Notes: generated by a model not told the origin, from the letters alone. A DNA stretch of 64,000 nt from an uncultured Eubacterium sp. (GCA_944380545.1 CALWHV010000006.1:1-64000), one strand, 5' to 3'. Positions 34,039 to 42,663 are shown, counted from the stretch's first letter. Numbers and translations are program-made.

Positions 34039-34611
34039 ATGAACATTGACGAATATATCTACGACGCGATATTCAACGAAACGCCGCGCTTCGCCATATT
34101 TTACGGCGTCTGCTGGGAGCAGTTTAAGGAGGACGGCTTTGTTATAACCGACGAGCCCGGCCACGAGCTTGACTGCATTTTTAAAGCCGTTGCGCTTCAG
34201 AGCATAATGGGTGAATTTACATACAGGCTTTACGACGCCGTGAACGAGACCGGCTTTGAGGATGCCGTTGATTTTGCTCAACGGGCGGGCTTTACGAACG
34301 AGGACATACTTGCCTATTGCGAAAAGGACGAGGAGATAGACACGAGCGGCGATTTTGAGTCCTCGGCTAAAAACGCGCTTGACAGAGCCGCCGAGCTGAC
34401 CGCAAATCAGCTTTTGGAGGATTATTCGCCCGGCGACATATTTGATATGATGTTTACCGCCGCATATGATTTTGAACAGGATTTCACCTTTGAATTTGAG
34501 GACGCCGACGAGTTCCTTGCCTTTGTGGACGCAAACACCGACAGGCTTGACGCATACAAGGAGGAATACCCGTCCGTCTACGACTGGATAGAAAACGGTA
34601 TGGTCTGCTGA
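34039..34611 (+). CDS. Acidic protein of unknown function
   Basis: No family recognised. The 190-residue, strongly acidic cytosolic protein is rich in aromatic residues and predicted largely helical, with no transmembrane segment and no clear motif. The sequence from about residue 95 to 165 (NEDILAYCEKDEE, then alternating DEF/EFEDADEF) is especially acidic. A good ribosome site (GAGGGGGAG) precedes ATG at 34039. Its stop overlaps the region of the next start (TGATATG), so it is translationally coupled to the MmcQ-like gene. Codon usage and GC content match the neighbours, so it looks like a native gene. Confidence 0.75.
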   Translation: MNIDEYIYDAIFNETPRFAIFYGVCWEQFKEDGFVITDEPGHELDCIFKAVALQSIMGEFTYRLYDAVNETGFEDAVDFAQRAGFTNEDILAYCEKDEEIDTSGDFESSAKNALDRAAELTANQLLEDYSPGDIFDMMFTAAYDFEQDFTFEFEDADEFLAFVDANTDRLDAYKEEYPSVYDWIENGMVC

Positions 34612-34612
34612 T

Positions 34613-35011
34613 ATGGGCGATACAAAAGACGGCGCCGTTTTTGTGAGGCGTATTTTTGACTACGCACAGAAAAAATACGGCGCAAAGCCTGAATATTTAT
34701 GGAGCGCGCACCCCGATTACGCCGTTTTGCGCGACGGCGGCACGGGGAAATGGTTCGCCGTTTTAATGACGGTGGACAAGCGAAGGCTGGGAATCGGCGG
34801 CGATGGAAGCGCAACCATAATGAATGTTAAATGCGAGCCGCTGCTTGTTGACATTTTAAAGCGAAGGAGCGGCTATCTGCCGGCATATCATATGAACAAA
34901 TCGAAATGGATAAGCGTGGTGCTTGACGAAAACGCCGATATGGAGGCGGCGCTGCGGCTGCTTGACGAAAGCCGCGCCGCCGTCTGCAAAAAACAGCCCT
35001 CCCGAAGTTAA
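34613..35011 (+). CDS. MmcQ/YjbR family protein
   Basis: Small alpha/beta protein of 132 residues of the MmcQ/YjbR group (CyaY-like double-stranded DNA-binding fold). Diagnostic features are the N-terminal helix, PEYLWSAHPDYAVLRD, the strand pair WFAVLMTV, the invariant MNVKCEP, and GYLPAYHMNKSKWISVVL. Biological role and DNA target are unknown. The stop codon lies in the loop of the terminator hairpin. Confidence 0.88.
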   Translation: MGDTKDGAVFVRRIFDYAQKKYGAKPEYLWSAHPDYAVLRDGGTGKWFAVLMTVDKRRLGIGGDGSATIMNVKCEPLLVDILKRRSGYLPAYHMNKSKWISVVLDENADMEAALRLLDESRAAVCKKQPSRS

Positions 35012-35024
35012 GGAGGGCTGTTTT
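34990..35024. terminator. Bidirectional terminator containing the MmcQ stop codon
   Basis: A perfect 13-bp stem AAAACAGCCCTCC / GGAGGGCTGTTTT with a 9-base loop. It serves the plus-strand operon and, with TTTTTT on the minus strand, the spoVAD unit. Confidence 0.85.
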
Positions 35025-35043
35025 GCGTTATCCGAAAGCAGCA

Positions 35044-35211
35044 TTATTTGAGAAATTTGAAGCCCGATTTATCGGGCGACGCGATGAGGAGCACCACCTG
35101 GAGCACGAGGAACACGACGGCGATAACGCGCACGGCGGTTATTACGGCGTACAGCGCGTTGACTGTTTTTTGAAACGCGCCGATCACCTTGATATCGTTT
35201 TTAATATCCAT
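35044..35211 (-). CDS. Small membrane protein downstream of spoVAD
   Basis: A 55-residue protein with one hydrophobic segment of about 25 residues (VNALYAVITAVRVIAVVFLVLQ region) between a short charged N-terminus and a basic tail. ATG at 35211 is chosen since GGAGGTG lies six bases upstream; that site is inside the end of spoVAD, whose stop almost touches the ATG. Co-translation with SpoVAD suggests a sporulation role. It does not look like SpoVAE or SpoVAC, and no family was recognised. Confidence 0.7.
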   Translation of the reverse strand: MDIKNDIKVIGAFQKTVNALYAVITAVRVIAVVFLVLQVVLLIASPDKSGFKFLK

Positions 35212-35212
35212 T

Positions 35213-36223
35213 TCACACCTCCAAAAGCACCGCGTGGGCAACTCCGGGAATCGTTTGCCCCTGCTTGCTGGATGTGGGCGACATCAGCGCGCCCGTTGCC
35301 GTGAAAAGCACTTTTTTGAGCGCGCCCGCCCTCATTTTTTTTATGATATGCGAGCACAGCACGCTTGCGCTGCAGCCGCAGCCGGAGCCGCCGCTGTTGA
35401 CATCCTGCGCTTCACGGTCAAATATCATCATACCGCAGTCGTTGTGAACGCCGCGGATATCGACGCCGTGCTCCTTTTCCATAAGCTCATAAAGAAGCTC
35501 GGAGCCGGTAAAGCCGAGATCGCCCGTTAATATCAAATCATAATCCTGCGCAGCCGTATCTGTGCTTTTCAGAAATTCATAAACCGTGCTTGCGGCGGCG
35601 GGAGCCATAGCCGCGCCCATGTTATTGGCGTCCTTGATGCCGAGATCGCGCACCGTGCCGAACAGAGCCGCCGTTATCCGAACGCCGTCTGCCGCGGCTT
35701 TTGCATTTTTAAGCACCGCGCAGCCCGCGCCGGTAACGGTCCACTGCGATGTAGGCGGTCGCTGCCCGCCGTATTCGAGCGGAAAGCGAAACTGCCTTTC
35801 GCTTGAGCAGAAATGGCTTGACGCGGCGCACGCAACGCAGGACGCGCCGCAGTCGATGATAACGCAGCCCAGCGCCAGGGAGAGCGCCATCGTTGAGCAC
35901 GCGCCGTAAACGCCGGCAAAGGGTACGGCGAGCCCCTTTACAGCAAAAGCGCTTGCCATACACTGATCGAGCAGATCGCCGCTTATGATAAGCTGAACAT
36001 CGCCCGCCGCGGCGCCGGCGTCTGCGCACGCGCGCATAATGCAGTTTTGCTGCATAAGCGCCTCGGCAAGCTCAAACGATTCGCAGCCCAAAAGCGATTC
36101 CTGATATGTTTCGTCAAAATCCGAGCCGAGCGGCCCCTCGCTCTCTTTCTTTCCCGCCACTCCGGCGCTGCCGGCGATAACCGGCGGAGAATCAAAAAGC
36201 ATAGCCTTACCGACAACACGCAT
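35213..36223 (-). CDS. spoVAD: Stage V sporulation protein AD
   Basis: Part of the SpoVA channel that moves dipicolinic acid into the forespore and out at germination; SpoVAD has a thiolase-like fold and binds dipicolinate. The 336-residue protein has the expected landmarks: MLFDSPPVIAGSAGVAGKKESEGPLG near the start, the GVYGACSTMALSLALG active-site-like region, SSHFCSSERQFRFPLEYG, and C-terminal GGSGCGCSASV and TATGALMSP. The start at 36223 has GAGGTG six bases upstream and gives the family length; upstream in-frame codons would lie in the acyltransferase gene. SpoVAC and SpoVAEB are not adjacent, which is unusual. Confidence 0.94.
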   Translation of the reverse strand: MRVVGKAMLFDSPPVIAGSAGVAGKKESEGPLGSDFDETYQESLLGCESFELAEALMQQNCIMRACADAGAAAGDVQLIISGDLLDQCMASAFAVKGLAVPFAGVYGACSTMALSLALGCVIIDCGASCVACAASSHFCSSERQFRFPLEYGGQRPPTSQWTVTGAGCAVLKNAKAAADGVRITAALFGTVRDLGIKDANNMGAAMAPAAASTVYEFLKSTDTAAQDYDLILTGDLGFTGSELLYELMEKEHGVDIRGVHNDCGMMIFDREAQDVNSGGSGCGCSASVLCSHIIKKMRAGALKKVLFTATGALMSPTSSKQGQTIPGVAHAVLLEV

Positions 36224-36227
36224 AAAA

Positions 36228-36258
36228 AACACCTCAGGCTTATTTTGCCCGAGGTGTT
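36228..36258 (-). terminator. Terminator whose 3' arm carries the spoVAD ribosome site
   Basis: Stem AACACCTC-GGC / GCC-GAGGTGTT with one mismatch and a 7-base loop. The minus strand then reads TTTTTTATG, where GAGGTG is the Shine-Dalgarno and ATG the start of spoVAD, so one structure ends the acyltransferase message and can mask the spoVAD start. Confidence 0.75.
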
Positions 36259-36269
36259 TATAATTATAT

Positions 36270-37265
36270 TTAATTCGTTTGATTTTTCTTTGCCAGCCCG
36301 TTTTTTGCTTTGTTGATTCCTTTGTTTGCCAGATTGATAATAGGCTTGGTAACATAATGAAGCACTGTTGCCAACAGAATTATCGACGCCGTTAAAACGA
36401 TAAAATTTATCGGGAACGGAAACTTGTGCGGCAAATCCAAATATTCTATAAGCATATGCTGAACCAGGTAAATTTCAAGTGTTATTTTAGAAATATAATC
36501 AATGATTTTTTGAATAAATCCCGGCGACTTTTCCAACTTGCCGTCTATCGCCGCAAAAAACCTGAACACGCAATAAAGAAGGAGCATTAAAACGACTTGG
36601 TTTAAAAATTGAAATTCACTTGCTGCGGCAACTCTTGAAAATATCAGCTTGCTTGCAAAAAACACTGCGCACATTACGGCGGAAAGGAAAAAGAACCTAA
36701 CGGGATATTTATTCCTGTATTTGCCGTCATTTTCTCTGAACCAAGCGCCCAACAGCATAGATTCCAAAAACATAAAGCGAACCATAGGATTGTGAATATC
36801 ATCAATATGGTAGTAGCTCTTGTCAAACGCAAACACATAGATTATTGCAAAAACGGCTGCTATCGCAAGCATAACCGGCAACAGATGGCGTCTGAGCTTT
36901 TCCGTTTTTATGATAACATAATAAGGGATATAAAGTATCAGAATCGATAGTACAAAATGATAAAATGTTGGATATACGAGCCACCAAAAAAGATTCTGTT
37001 CATCGGAAATCTTAAAATACCCGATCAAGATATATACGACTGAAATCAACAAGGTTGGCAAATAAACACGCACGAATCGTTTGGAGTACCATACAACGAT
37101 ATTTTCTTTGATATTATAAAGGCAATAACCGGAAACGGCAAAGAAAATTATATTGCCTATCATTCCGCCGTGCGCAAGCCAATCCGTTGGATAAACGCCT
37201 ATATAATGAGCATTCGTAATAAGGACCGCCGCAAGCGCCTTTAAAAAATTTATAAATACGATCAT
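36270..37265 (-). CDS. Acyltransferase 3 family membrane protein
   Basis: Polytopic protein of 331 residues with about ten transmembrane helices, of the acyltransferase_3 (OafA/NodX/WecH-like) family, which O-acetylates or succinylates cell-surface sugars. The N-terminus FINFLKALAAVLITNAHYIGVYP holds the family's histidine motif, followed by FFAVSGYCLY and a conserved arginine in SKRFVRVYLPTLL. It is noticeably more AT-rich than its neighbours, with A/T-ending codons, and has its own promoter, which suggests horizontal gain. The acceptor is unknown. Confidence 0.87.
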   Translation of the reverse strand: MIVFINFLKALAAVLITNAHYIGVYPTDWLAHGGMIGNIIFFAVSGYCLYNIKENIVVWYSKRFVRVYLPTLLISVVYILIGYFKISDEQNLFWWLVYPTFYHFVLSILILYIPYYVIIKTEKLRRHLLPVMLAIAAVFAIIYVFAFDKSYYHIDDIHNPMVRFMFLESMLLGAWFRENDGKYRNKYPVRFFFLSAVMCAVFFASKLIFSRVAAASEFQFLNQVVLMLLLYCVFRFFAAIDGKLEKSPGFIQKIIDYISKITLEIYLVQHMLIEYLDLPHKFPFPINFIVLTASIILLATVLHYVTKPIINLANKGINKAKNGLAKKNQTN

Positions 37266-37294
37266 TTTTACCTCAACCTAAGTTCTGTTGTTTA

Positions 37295-37323
37295 ATTATA
37301 CCCCACCGGTTTTGAATAGTCAA
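37295..37323 (-). promoter_or_regulatory. Promoter of the acyltransferase gene
   Basis: TTGACT (37318-37323), 17 bases, TATAAT (37295-37300) on the minus strand, directly after the glucosidase terminator. Confidence 0.8.
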
Positions 37324-37341
37324 CCACAGCCGTCACAAAAA

Positions 37342-37371
37342 AGAAAACGCCGTTTTATCACGGCGCTTTCT
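37342..37371 (-). terminator. Terminator of the GPH transporter/alpha-glucosidase operon
   Basis: Stem AGAAAACGCCGT / ACGGCGCTTTCT (one mismatch, 6-base loop), 10 bases after the glucosidase stop. The minus strand continues CTTTTTTGTG. Confidence 0.8.
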
Positions 37372-37380
37372 TCTCTTGCG

Positions 37381-39036
37381 TTATTCAAAATAATAGACGC
37401 GACTTTCGTAGGGGCGGGTTTTGAAGCCGTTGCCCTGCACGGTGGGATTTTTATAGTTGCAGAGTATCGGCGTGCCCTTTTCAAGGTTGAAGCCCTCCGG
37501 CGCTTCAAAGGCAACATTTTCTTCCGTGAAGGAATTTATTACAAGCAGCCGCTTGCCCTTGTAATTGCGCTCGTAAACATAGAGCTTGCCGGAATTTTTG
37601 TAATGCTCCTTGTAGTCGCCCCATTTTGCAACATCGTTTTCCTTTTTGAATTTTATCAGCGCGCGGTAGTGATTCAAGATGGAATCGGGATCGTTTTCCT
37701 GGGAAGCGGCGTTTATCCGGGTATAATTCTTATTCACCGGAAACCACGGCGTGCCTGATGTGAAGCCCGCGTTGGGCGAGGAATCCCACTGGACGGGGGT
37801 TCTTGAATTATCGCGCGTTGATTTGAACGCCAGCTCATCGCAGAGCTTTTGAGGCAAGTGAAGCTTTTCGCGCGCCGTGCGGTAGTTATTCTGCACGAAG
37901 CAGTCCACATAATCCGAAACATTATCAAGGCGCGTGTTTACCATACCTATCTCCTGACCCTGATAAATAAACGGCGTGCCCTGCTGGAGCATATACATAT
38001 TAGCGAGCATCTTGCCGGATTCAGCGCGGTATTTTTCACTGCCGTAGCGAGAGATTATGCGAGGGTGATCGTGATTTTCGATATAGAGCGCGTTCCAGCC
38101 CCTGCCGTTCAGCCTGCGCTGCCAGCTTGAAAAGGCGCGCTTCATTTTTTTGAGGTCAAACGGAGTTTGCAGATAATCCATCAGGAAGCAATCGGCATCC
38201 ATATGCTGAAAATGGAACATCATATCAAGCTCTCTGTGCTCGCCGCCTATGTATTTAAGCGCGTTTGACGGAGTCATCATCGGGGCCTCGCCCACGGTGA
38301 AGCAATCGTATTTATCGGTTACCTCGCGGTATTCGCGCAGATATTCGTGAACATGGGGGCCGTCCATATAATGCTCAAGGCCGGCAGCCGTGGGAAGCGG
38401 AAACGCGGTCGGCAGCCCCTCGCGCTTTGATATGAAGGTGATAACATCCTCTCTGAAGCCGTCCACGCCCATATCGAGCCAAAAGCGCAGTATATCCTTG
38501 ACCTCCTCGCGCACGCGGGGGTTATCGTGGTTCAGATCGGGCTGCTTTTTGGCAAAAACATGGAGATAGTATTCGTCAAGCTGCTCGTCGTATTCCCACG
38601 CGCCGCCCTCAAAGCAGGAGAGCCAGTTGTTGGGCGGGCGCTTTCCCCTGCCCTTTCGCCAAAAATAATAATCGTGGTAGGGCGAGCTTTTGTCCTTTGA
38701 TTTTTTGAACCATTCGTGCTCGTCGGAGGTGTGGTTGACAACGAGGTCCATAATGACTTTGATGCCGCGGGAATGAGCCTCGTCGAGCACCTTTTTGAAG
38801 AGCTGCATATCGCCGTATTCGGGGTTTATATTGCGGTAATCGGCGATATCATAGCCGAAATCGGCGTTCGGCGAGGGATAGAGCGGAGAAAACCAGATGC
38901 AGTTTATGCCGAGGCTTTCCAGATAATCCATTTTGGAAAGCACGCCCTCAAGATCGCCGATGCCGTCTCCGTTTCCGTCGCAAAACGAGCGCGGCCATAT
39001 CTGATAGACGACAAGCTCCTTGAACCAGTCTTTCAT
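37381..39036 (-). CDS. GH13 alpha-glucosidase / oligo-1,6-glucosidase
   Basis: Cytosolic exo-acting alpha-glucosidase of 551 residues (GH13, MalL/oligo-1,6-glucosidase type), with no signal peptide. Conserved regions are DLVVNHTSDEHEWF (region I), GVDGFREDVI (region II, nucleophile aspartate about residue 198), FTVGEAP (acid/base glutamate, about 255) and YIENHDHPR (region IV). QPDLNHDNPRVREEV is typical of the subgroup, and a C-terminal beta-domain follows. It acts on short alpha-glucosides brought in by the co-transcribed transporter 35 bases upstream. The exact linkage preference is not assigned. Confidence 0.93.
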   Translation of the reverse strand: MKDWFKELVVYQIWPRSFCDGNGDGIGDLEGVLSKMDYLESLGINCIWFSPLYPSPNADFGYDIADYRNINPEYGDMQLFKKVLDEAHSRGIKVIMDLVVNHTSDEHEWFKKSKDKSSPYHDYYFWRKGRGKRPPNNWLSCFEGGAWEYDEQLDEYYLHVFAKKQPDLNHDNPRVREEVKDILRFWLDMGVDGFREDVITFISKREGLPTAFPLPTAAGLEHYMDGPHVHEYLREYREVTDKYDCFTVGEAPMMTPSNALKYIGGEHRELDMMFHFQHMDADCFLMDYLQTPFDLKKMKRAFSSWQRRLNGRGWNALYIENHDHPRIISRYGSEKYRAESGKMLANMYMLQQGTPFIYQGQEIGMVNTRLDNVSDYVDCFVQNNYRTAREKLHLPQKLCDELAFKSTRDNSRTPVQWDSSPNAGFTSGTPWFPVNKNYTRINAASQENDPDSILNHYRALIKFKKENDVAKWGDYKEHYKNSGKLYVYERNYKGKRLLVINSFTEENVAFEAPEGFNLEKGTPILCNYKNPTVQGNGFKTRPYESRVYYFE

Positions 39037-39071
39037 ATTTTTACCCCCTTGAAGCAGAATTTTTGCCGGCG

Positions 39072-41540
39072 TTATTTTTTGCCGGAATTGTTTTTATCGT
39101 TCTTCTTTTCCGCCTTTTTCTGTGCCTTTTCTGCCTTGAGCCTTTCCTTTTCAGCCTTTTGAGCCGCCTTGAGCTCCTCTTTCTTTTCGCGCTCGATGCG
39201 CTCCTGCTCCCCCTTGCGAAGCTTTGCTTCGTCGTAAAGGCTCTTTATATCCTCGTAATGCGTATAGTTTTCCGCCTGCTTTACAAGCTTAACGGAATCG
39301 ATATACGGCTTTGCAAGGCTGTTATAGTAAGAATTTTCATCGGTTGCCTTTTTGATCTTGGCGTCTATCTGCTTCTTTTCAAGCTTAAGCGCGGCGCGCT
39401 GCTCGTAAAGCTTTTCAAGCTGCGCCTTATCCTTTGCCTTTCTGGCGTCTGATATGCGCTCCTCAAGCTCGGTGCGCTTTTCGAGATTTGCGTCCTCCTG
39501 CTCAAAAAGCTCTTCGAAAACAGAGGTGTCAAACTCCTCTATCCTGCCGCCGTGCTTTTCCTCAATAACCTTTTTGCTGTGGATCCTTGCCTTTGCGGTT
39601 GAGATTGCGGCGGAGCGCTCCTCCTTTTGGAGCTTTGTTTCGCGCGGCATCGCCTTTGCGGCTGCAAGCACCTTTTCAAGCTCCTCGTTTGAGACCTTGG
39701 TAAGGCCGTCCAGCCCGGCGTTTGCAAGGGAGCGCGCCTCCTCAAGGCGGTACTGCCATTCGGGAGTGGAGAATTTGCGCATCTCCTGCATAACTATCTT
39801 TGAGATTTCTATATTTTCGTTATATTCAGCGGCGCCTTTATATAGCTTTTTCGCCGCCTTTTTCTTTTCCTTTGAGCCGGCCGATTTGATATCCGCCTTG
39901 AAGCGTGCCAGATCCTTGGGCTCGGCGTTTTCAAACTGCGCCGCTTCCTCTATCATATCAATAGTTTCAACGATATCGCGGTCTCTTAATACATTATTGC
40001 CGTAATCCTCAAACAGCGCGCGCACCTTGAGCACCTTAATTATGCCGCGCTGGCGTGTTTCCGTCATATCGTAGAAGAAATACGGGATAACATTCATCAC
40101 GGCGCCTATTACGGACAGGATAACTATAACGGTGAACACATTTTTGAATATATCGGGAAGATAGAGCACATTATAAGGCGACTGGCTCATATCCTCCACG
40201 GTTTTTCCGGTGACCTGAATTATCTCGGACATTCGCTCGTGCAGCACGGAATCGTTTATTCCGAGGCTTTCGTATACGGACGGAACTATGCCGCTTGTGG
40301 CAAGAGTTATGACCGTGCCGATAAGGCCGACGGTGGAGAACATTCCGTCTATCCTTTCGCCGGATATGTACTGCTGATAATCGCGCATATCGGCATTCAT
40401 AGCAGGCGTCAGGATAACACCGAACGAGGTCATAAGATAGTTCATAAACAGAACCATAGCGATCGCCCAAATCATATTTTCTGGCTCTGAGCGCACAACG
40501 GGATAGAGCAGCGCAAGGAACACGGCGTTGAGCGCGTTTGTAACGATAACTACCTTCTTTTTGCCCCATTTCCTGATGGCGAACGGAGCGGCAAGCATTC
40601 CCCAGAGCTGGGCGTTGCCTACTATAAGGCCGAGTATGCTGTATTCACCGGCGGAGATATCGCCCTTGCTGCGGTATTCATAGCACCAGTTGAGCATCTG
40701 CTGGTATGTGGTTTCAAGGAAGCCCACCCAGCCGGCGAGCGAGATGACCCAGAAAAGCTTGTTTTTTGCAACGGCCTTTATTGCATCCACAAACTTTATG
40801 CGGATAACATGGGTCTTTGCCTGAACTATCTTTTCCTGTGTGTTGGCGTAGATATACACGGAGCAGATTATTCCGAGCACGGCAAAGGGCGGAAAGAGGA
40901 TTCTGTAAACATTGAGGTCCGTGATGGAGCCGTCGTCCGTTACAAGCTTTGCAACGAGCGGAAGCACGGCTGTTGCGATGGACGGCGCAAGAGAATAAAC
41001 GACCGATTTTACGGTTAAGACATCCGCTCTTTCCTGCGTGTCCGGAGAAAGGACCATAATGAGGTTTTCATATGAATCATAGAAGAAATAATAGAAAAAC
41101 TGTATCCCCACATTGAAAAGAAGAACGATAAGGCCTTTTATTATCTGGCTTTCTATCTTTTCATAGGGCACCATAACCATTCCGACAGCTATGGCAGCGG
41201 TGGGAAACGCCATACTGAGCAGATACGGCCTGTACTTGCCCTTCTTGCTTCTGGCGTTATCGATTATGCTGGCTCGAAGCCCCGTTGCGGGGAACGAGAT
41301 AACGATGGATATAGCATACAGCAGGTACATAAAATTCGGCTCTATGCCGATTGCGTTGCCGATAATGAGGTTTGTGGTGCTCAGTATCAGCTGCTGGATG
41401 CAGTACATCAGAAAATAAACGCCGATACCTCCGACGGAATAGGCGGTTATCTCCTTAAACGGCATATACCTGCCGGGCATTGGCCTTGACCAGTACACAC
41501 GGGCGTCCGACGCAAGCTTTTTCATTTTTTCAACATTCAA
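39072..41540 (-). CDS. GPH-type sugar transporter fused to a long C-terminal helical/coiled-coil domain
   Basis: The first 490 or so of 822 residues form a GPH/MFS_2 symporter with about 12 membrane segments (for example LRASIIDNARSKKGKYRPYLL as the MelB-type loop after helix 2, and NADMRDYQQYISGERIDG in the second half). The remaining 325 residues are soluble, highly charged and helical, rich in K, E and A, ending in an Ala/Lys/Glu-rich coiled coil (about 755-822). Ordinary family members end near residue 480 or carry an EIIA domain; this tail resembles neither. Start: TTG at 41540 with GGAGGG eight bases upstream; a GTG at 41549 overlaps that site. It is co-transcribed with the alpha-glucosidase. 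Confidence 0.85.
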   Translation of the reverse strand: MNVEKMKKLASDARVYWSRPMPGRYMPFKEITAYSVGGIGVYFLMYCIQQLILSTTNLIIGNAIGIEPNFMYLLYAISIVISFPATGLRASIIDNARSKKGKYRPYLLSMAFPTAAIAVGMVMVPYEKIESQIIKGLIVLLFNVGIQFFYYFFYDSYENLIMVLSPDTQERADVLTVKSVVYSLAPSIATAVLPLVAKLVTDDGSITDLNVYRILFPPFAVLGIICSVYIYANTQEKIVQAKTHVIRIKFVDAIKAVAKNKLFWVISLAGWVGFLETTYQQMLNWCYEYRSKGDISAGEYSILGLIVGNAQLWGMLAAPFAIRKWGKKKVVIVTNALNAVFLALLYPVVRSEPENMIWAIAMVLFMNYLMTSFGVILTPAMNADMRDYQQYISGERIDGMFSTVGLIGTVITLATSGIVPSVYESLGINDSVLHERMSEIIQVTGKTVEDMSQSPYNVLYLPDIFKNVFTVIVILSVIGAVMNVIPYFFYDMTETRQRGIIKVLKVRALFEDYGNNVLRDRDIVETIDMIEEAAQFENAEPKDLARFKADIKSAGSKEKKKAAKKLYKGAAEYNENIEISKIVMQEMRKFSTPEWQYRLEEARSLANAGLDGLTKVSNEELEKVLAAAKAMPRETKLQKEERSAAISTAKARIHSKKVIEEKHGGRIEEFDTSVFEELFEQEDANLEKRTELEERISDARKAKDKAQLEKLYEQRAALKLEKKQIDAKIKKATDENSYYNSLAKPYIDSVKLVKQAENYTHYEDIKSLYDEAKLRKGEQERIEREKKEELKAAQKAEKERLKAEKAQKKAEKKNDKNNSGKK

Positions 41541-41722
41541 AATCCACACCCTCCTGAAATTACAACAACCTATAATATTATAACACTAAGAGCGGCGTCA
41601 GACTATTATCAAAACTGCCCAAAAAAGACGCGGGATTTTTTACTAATATGCGAATTGATTTCGCAAAACGGGAGTCGATATTTCCGATTTTTAGCGCGTG
41701 AATTTAAAAAAGGACAAAAAAA

Positions 41723-42230
41723 CACCGCCCTGTAAAGGCGGTGCTACGGGCAGCCGATAAAGTTGTGAAAATGCGCAAGCTACAAAGCTGCGCGTAGGGG
41801 CTGCTATCAGCAGCCCGCTGAAAGAAAAAAACGGTCCGCAGATTGCGGACCCTACGCGAGGTTTTGAAAAACAACATACTTTTAAATCGGCAGTCTGTGA
41901 CACCGCCCCGTAAAGGGGCGGTGCCAGCGTGTTGAAAAAGGTGAAAATTCAAAGGAAAGCGTTTCCCGACACGCTGACAGGCTGCCGAGAAATCGAGCCG
42001 GATTTCGTTTTTCGCGAGGGGTGCCGTACAACGGTACTGCCCCCGAGCGAAAGGCGGAAAGCGCGAATGCCGCACGGTTGTGCGGCATTCGCGCTTTTTT
42101 GCTGATAGGAAAACAAGACTGTTCAACAAAACGATTTTAATCTGAAAATGATATGATTTTAATAAATCATCTTCGCGCGTTCCGGACGACTTTATCGACA
42201 GCCTGACGCCGCCCCGTAAAGGGGCGGTGT
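41723..42230. repeat. Hairpin-rich non-coding intergenic region
   Basis: No credible gene lies between 41550 and 42240. The region holds three copies of a GC-rich hairpin with loop (T)GTAAA: 41723-41743, 41901-41923 and 42209-42227 (CCGCCCC-GTAAA-GGGGCGG). A compound element at 41792-41858 has an outer inverted repeat CGCGTAGGG/CCCTACGCG enclosing two hairpins (41799-41817 and 41833-41851). A 15-bp perfect hairpin lies at 42061-42094. This is like REP or MITE-type intergenic repeats. AT-rich sequence from 41580 to 41720 and 42110 to 42180 shows nothing else. Confidence 0.7.
42058..42100 (+). terminator. Strong hairpin with T-run in the repeat region
   Basis: A perfect 15-bp stem GCGCGAATGCCGCAC / GTGCGGCATTCGCGC with loop GGTT, extended by AAA/TTT, then six T on the plus strand. 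No plus-strand gene precedes it, so it may be part of the repeat or end an unrecognised small RNA. Confidence 0.6.
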
Positions 42231-42240
42231 TTGATATGCT

Positions 42241-42645
42241 TTATTCGCCGTCGGCCGGAGTTTCCTCCTCGTCGTCCTCAAGCTCAAACTCAAGGGTCTC
42301 GCCGCAGGCGGGGCACTCGGCGCTGCCGGACATAACCGTATCCTCGTCCGCAACAAAGGTTTCGCCGCAGGCGGGGCAGGTTATCTCGTATTCCTCGTCG
42401 TCGCAGCAGCAGTCGCACTCGTCCTCCTCGCTGAGGTAATCCTCAACGGCGGCAAGGTCGTCGTCTATACCGTCTACCTGCTCAGAAACAAGGTCAAGCT
42501 CCTCGTTGACATCGTCTATATCATCTATGATATTCTCAAGCACCTCTATGATTGCCTTGAACATTTTGGTGTCTTTCTTATCGGCGTCAAAATCAAGCCC
42601 GTCAAGCAGGCCCTTGAGATAGCCGAGGCTTTCTGTTGTGTTCAT
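42241..42645 (-). CDS. CD1247-type acidic protein with zinc ribbon
   Basis: A 134-residue cytosolic protein conserved in Clostridia. Residues 1-72 form a helical CD1247 N-terminal domain (LGYLKGLLDGLDFD, then a long coiled helix with IDDIDDVNEELD). An acidic cysteine cluster (CDCCC) and a C-terminal CPAC...CPAC zinc ribbon (about 90-118) follow, and the ends are very acidic. GGAGG precedes the ATG. It lies 18 bases after efp, so is probably transcribed with aroQ-efp. The function of the family is unknown; a role in RNA polymerase or ribosome work is only a guess. Confidence 0.85.
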   Translation of the reverse strand: MNTTESLGYLKGLLDGLDFDADKKDTKMFKAIIEVLENIIDDIDDVNEELDLVSEQVDGIDDDLAAVEDYLSEEDECDCCCDDEEYEITCPACGETFVADEDTVMSGSAECPACGETLEFELEDDEEETPADGE

Positions 42646-42663
42646 AATTATCCCTCCTGAAAT

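Noticed and set aside
41704..42129. 141-codon minus-strand open frame in the hairpin-rich gap
   Set aside because: The translation is low-complexity, rich in Arg and Phe, crosses several perfect hairpins and has no ribosome site. It reads like repeat DNA rather than protein.
41723..42230. Repeated CCGCCCCGTAAAGGGGCGG units as a CRISPR array
   Set aside because: The units are self-complementary hairpins at irregular spacing with only three copies and no cas genes nearby.
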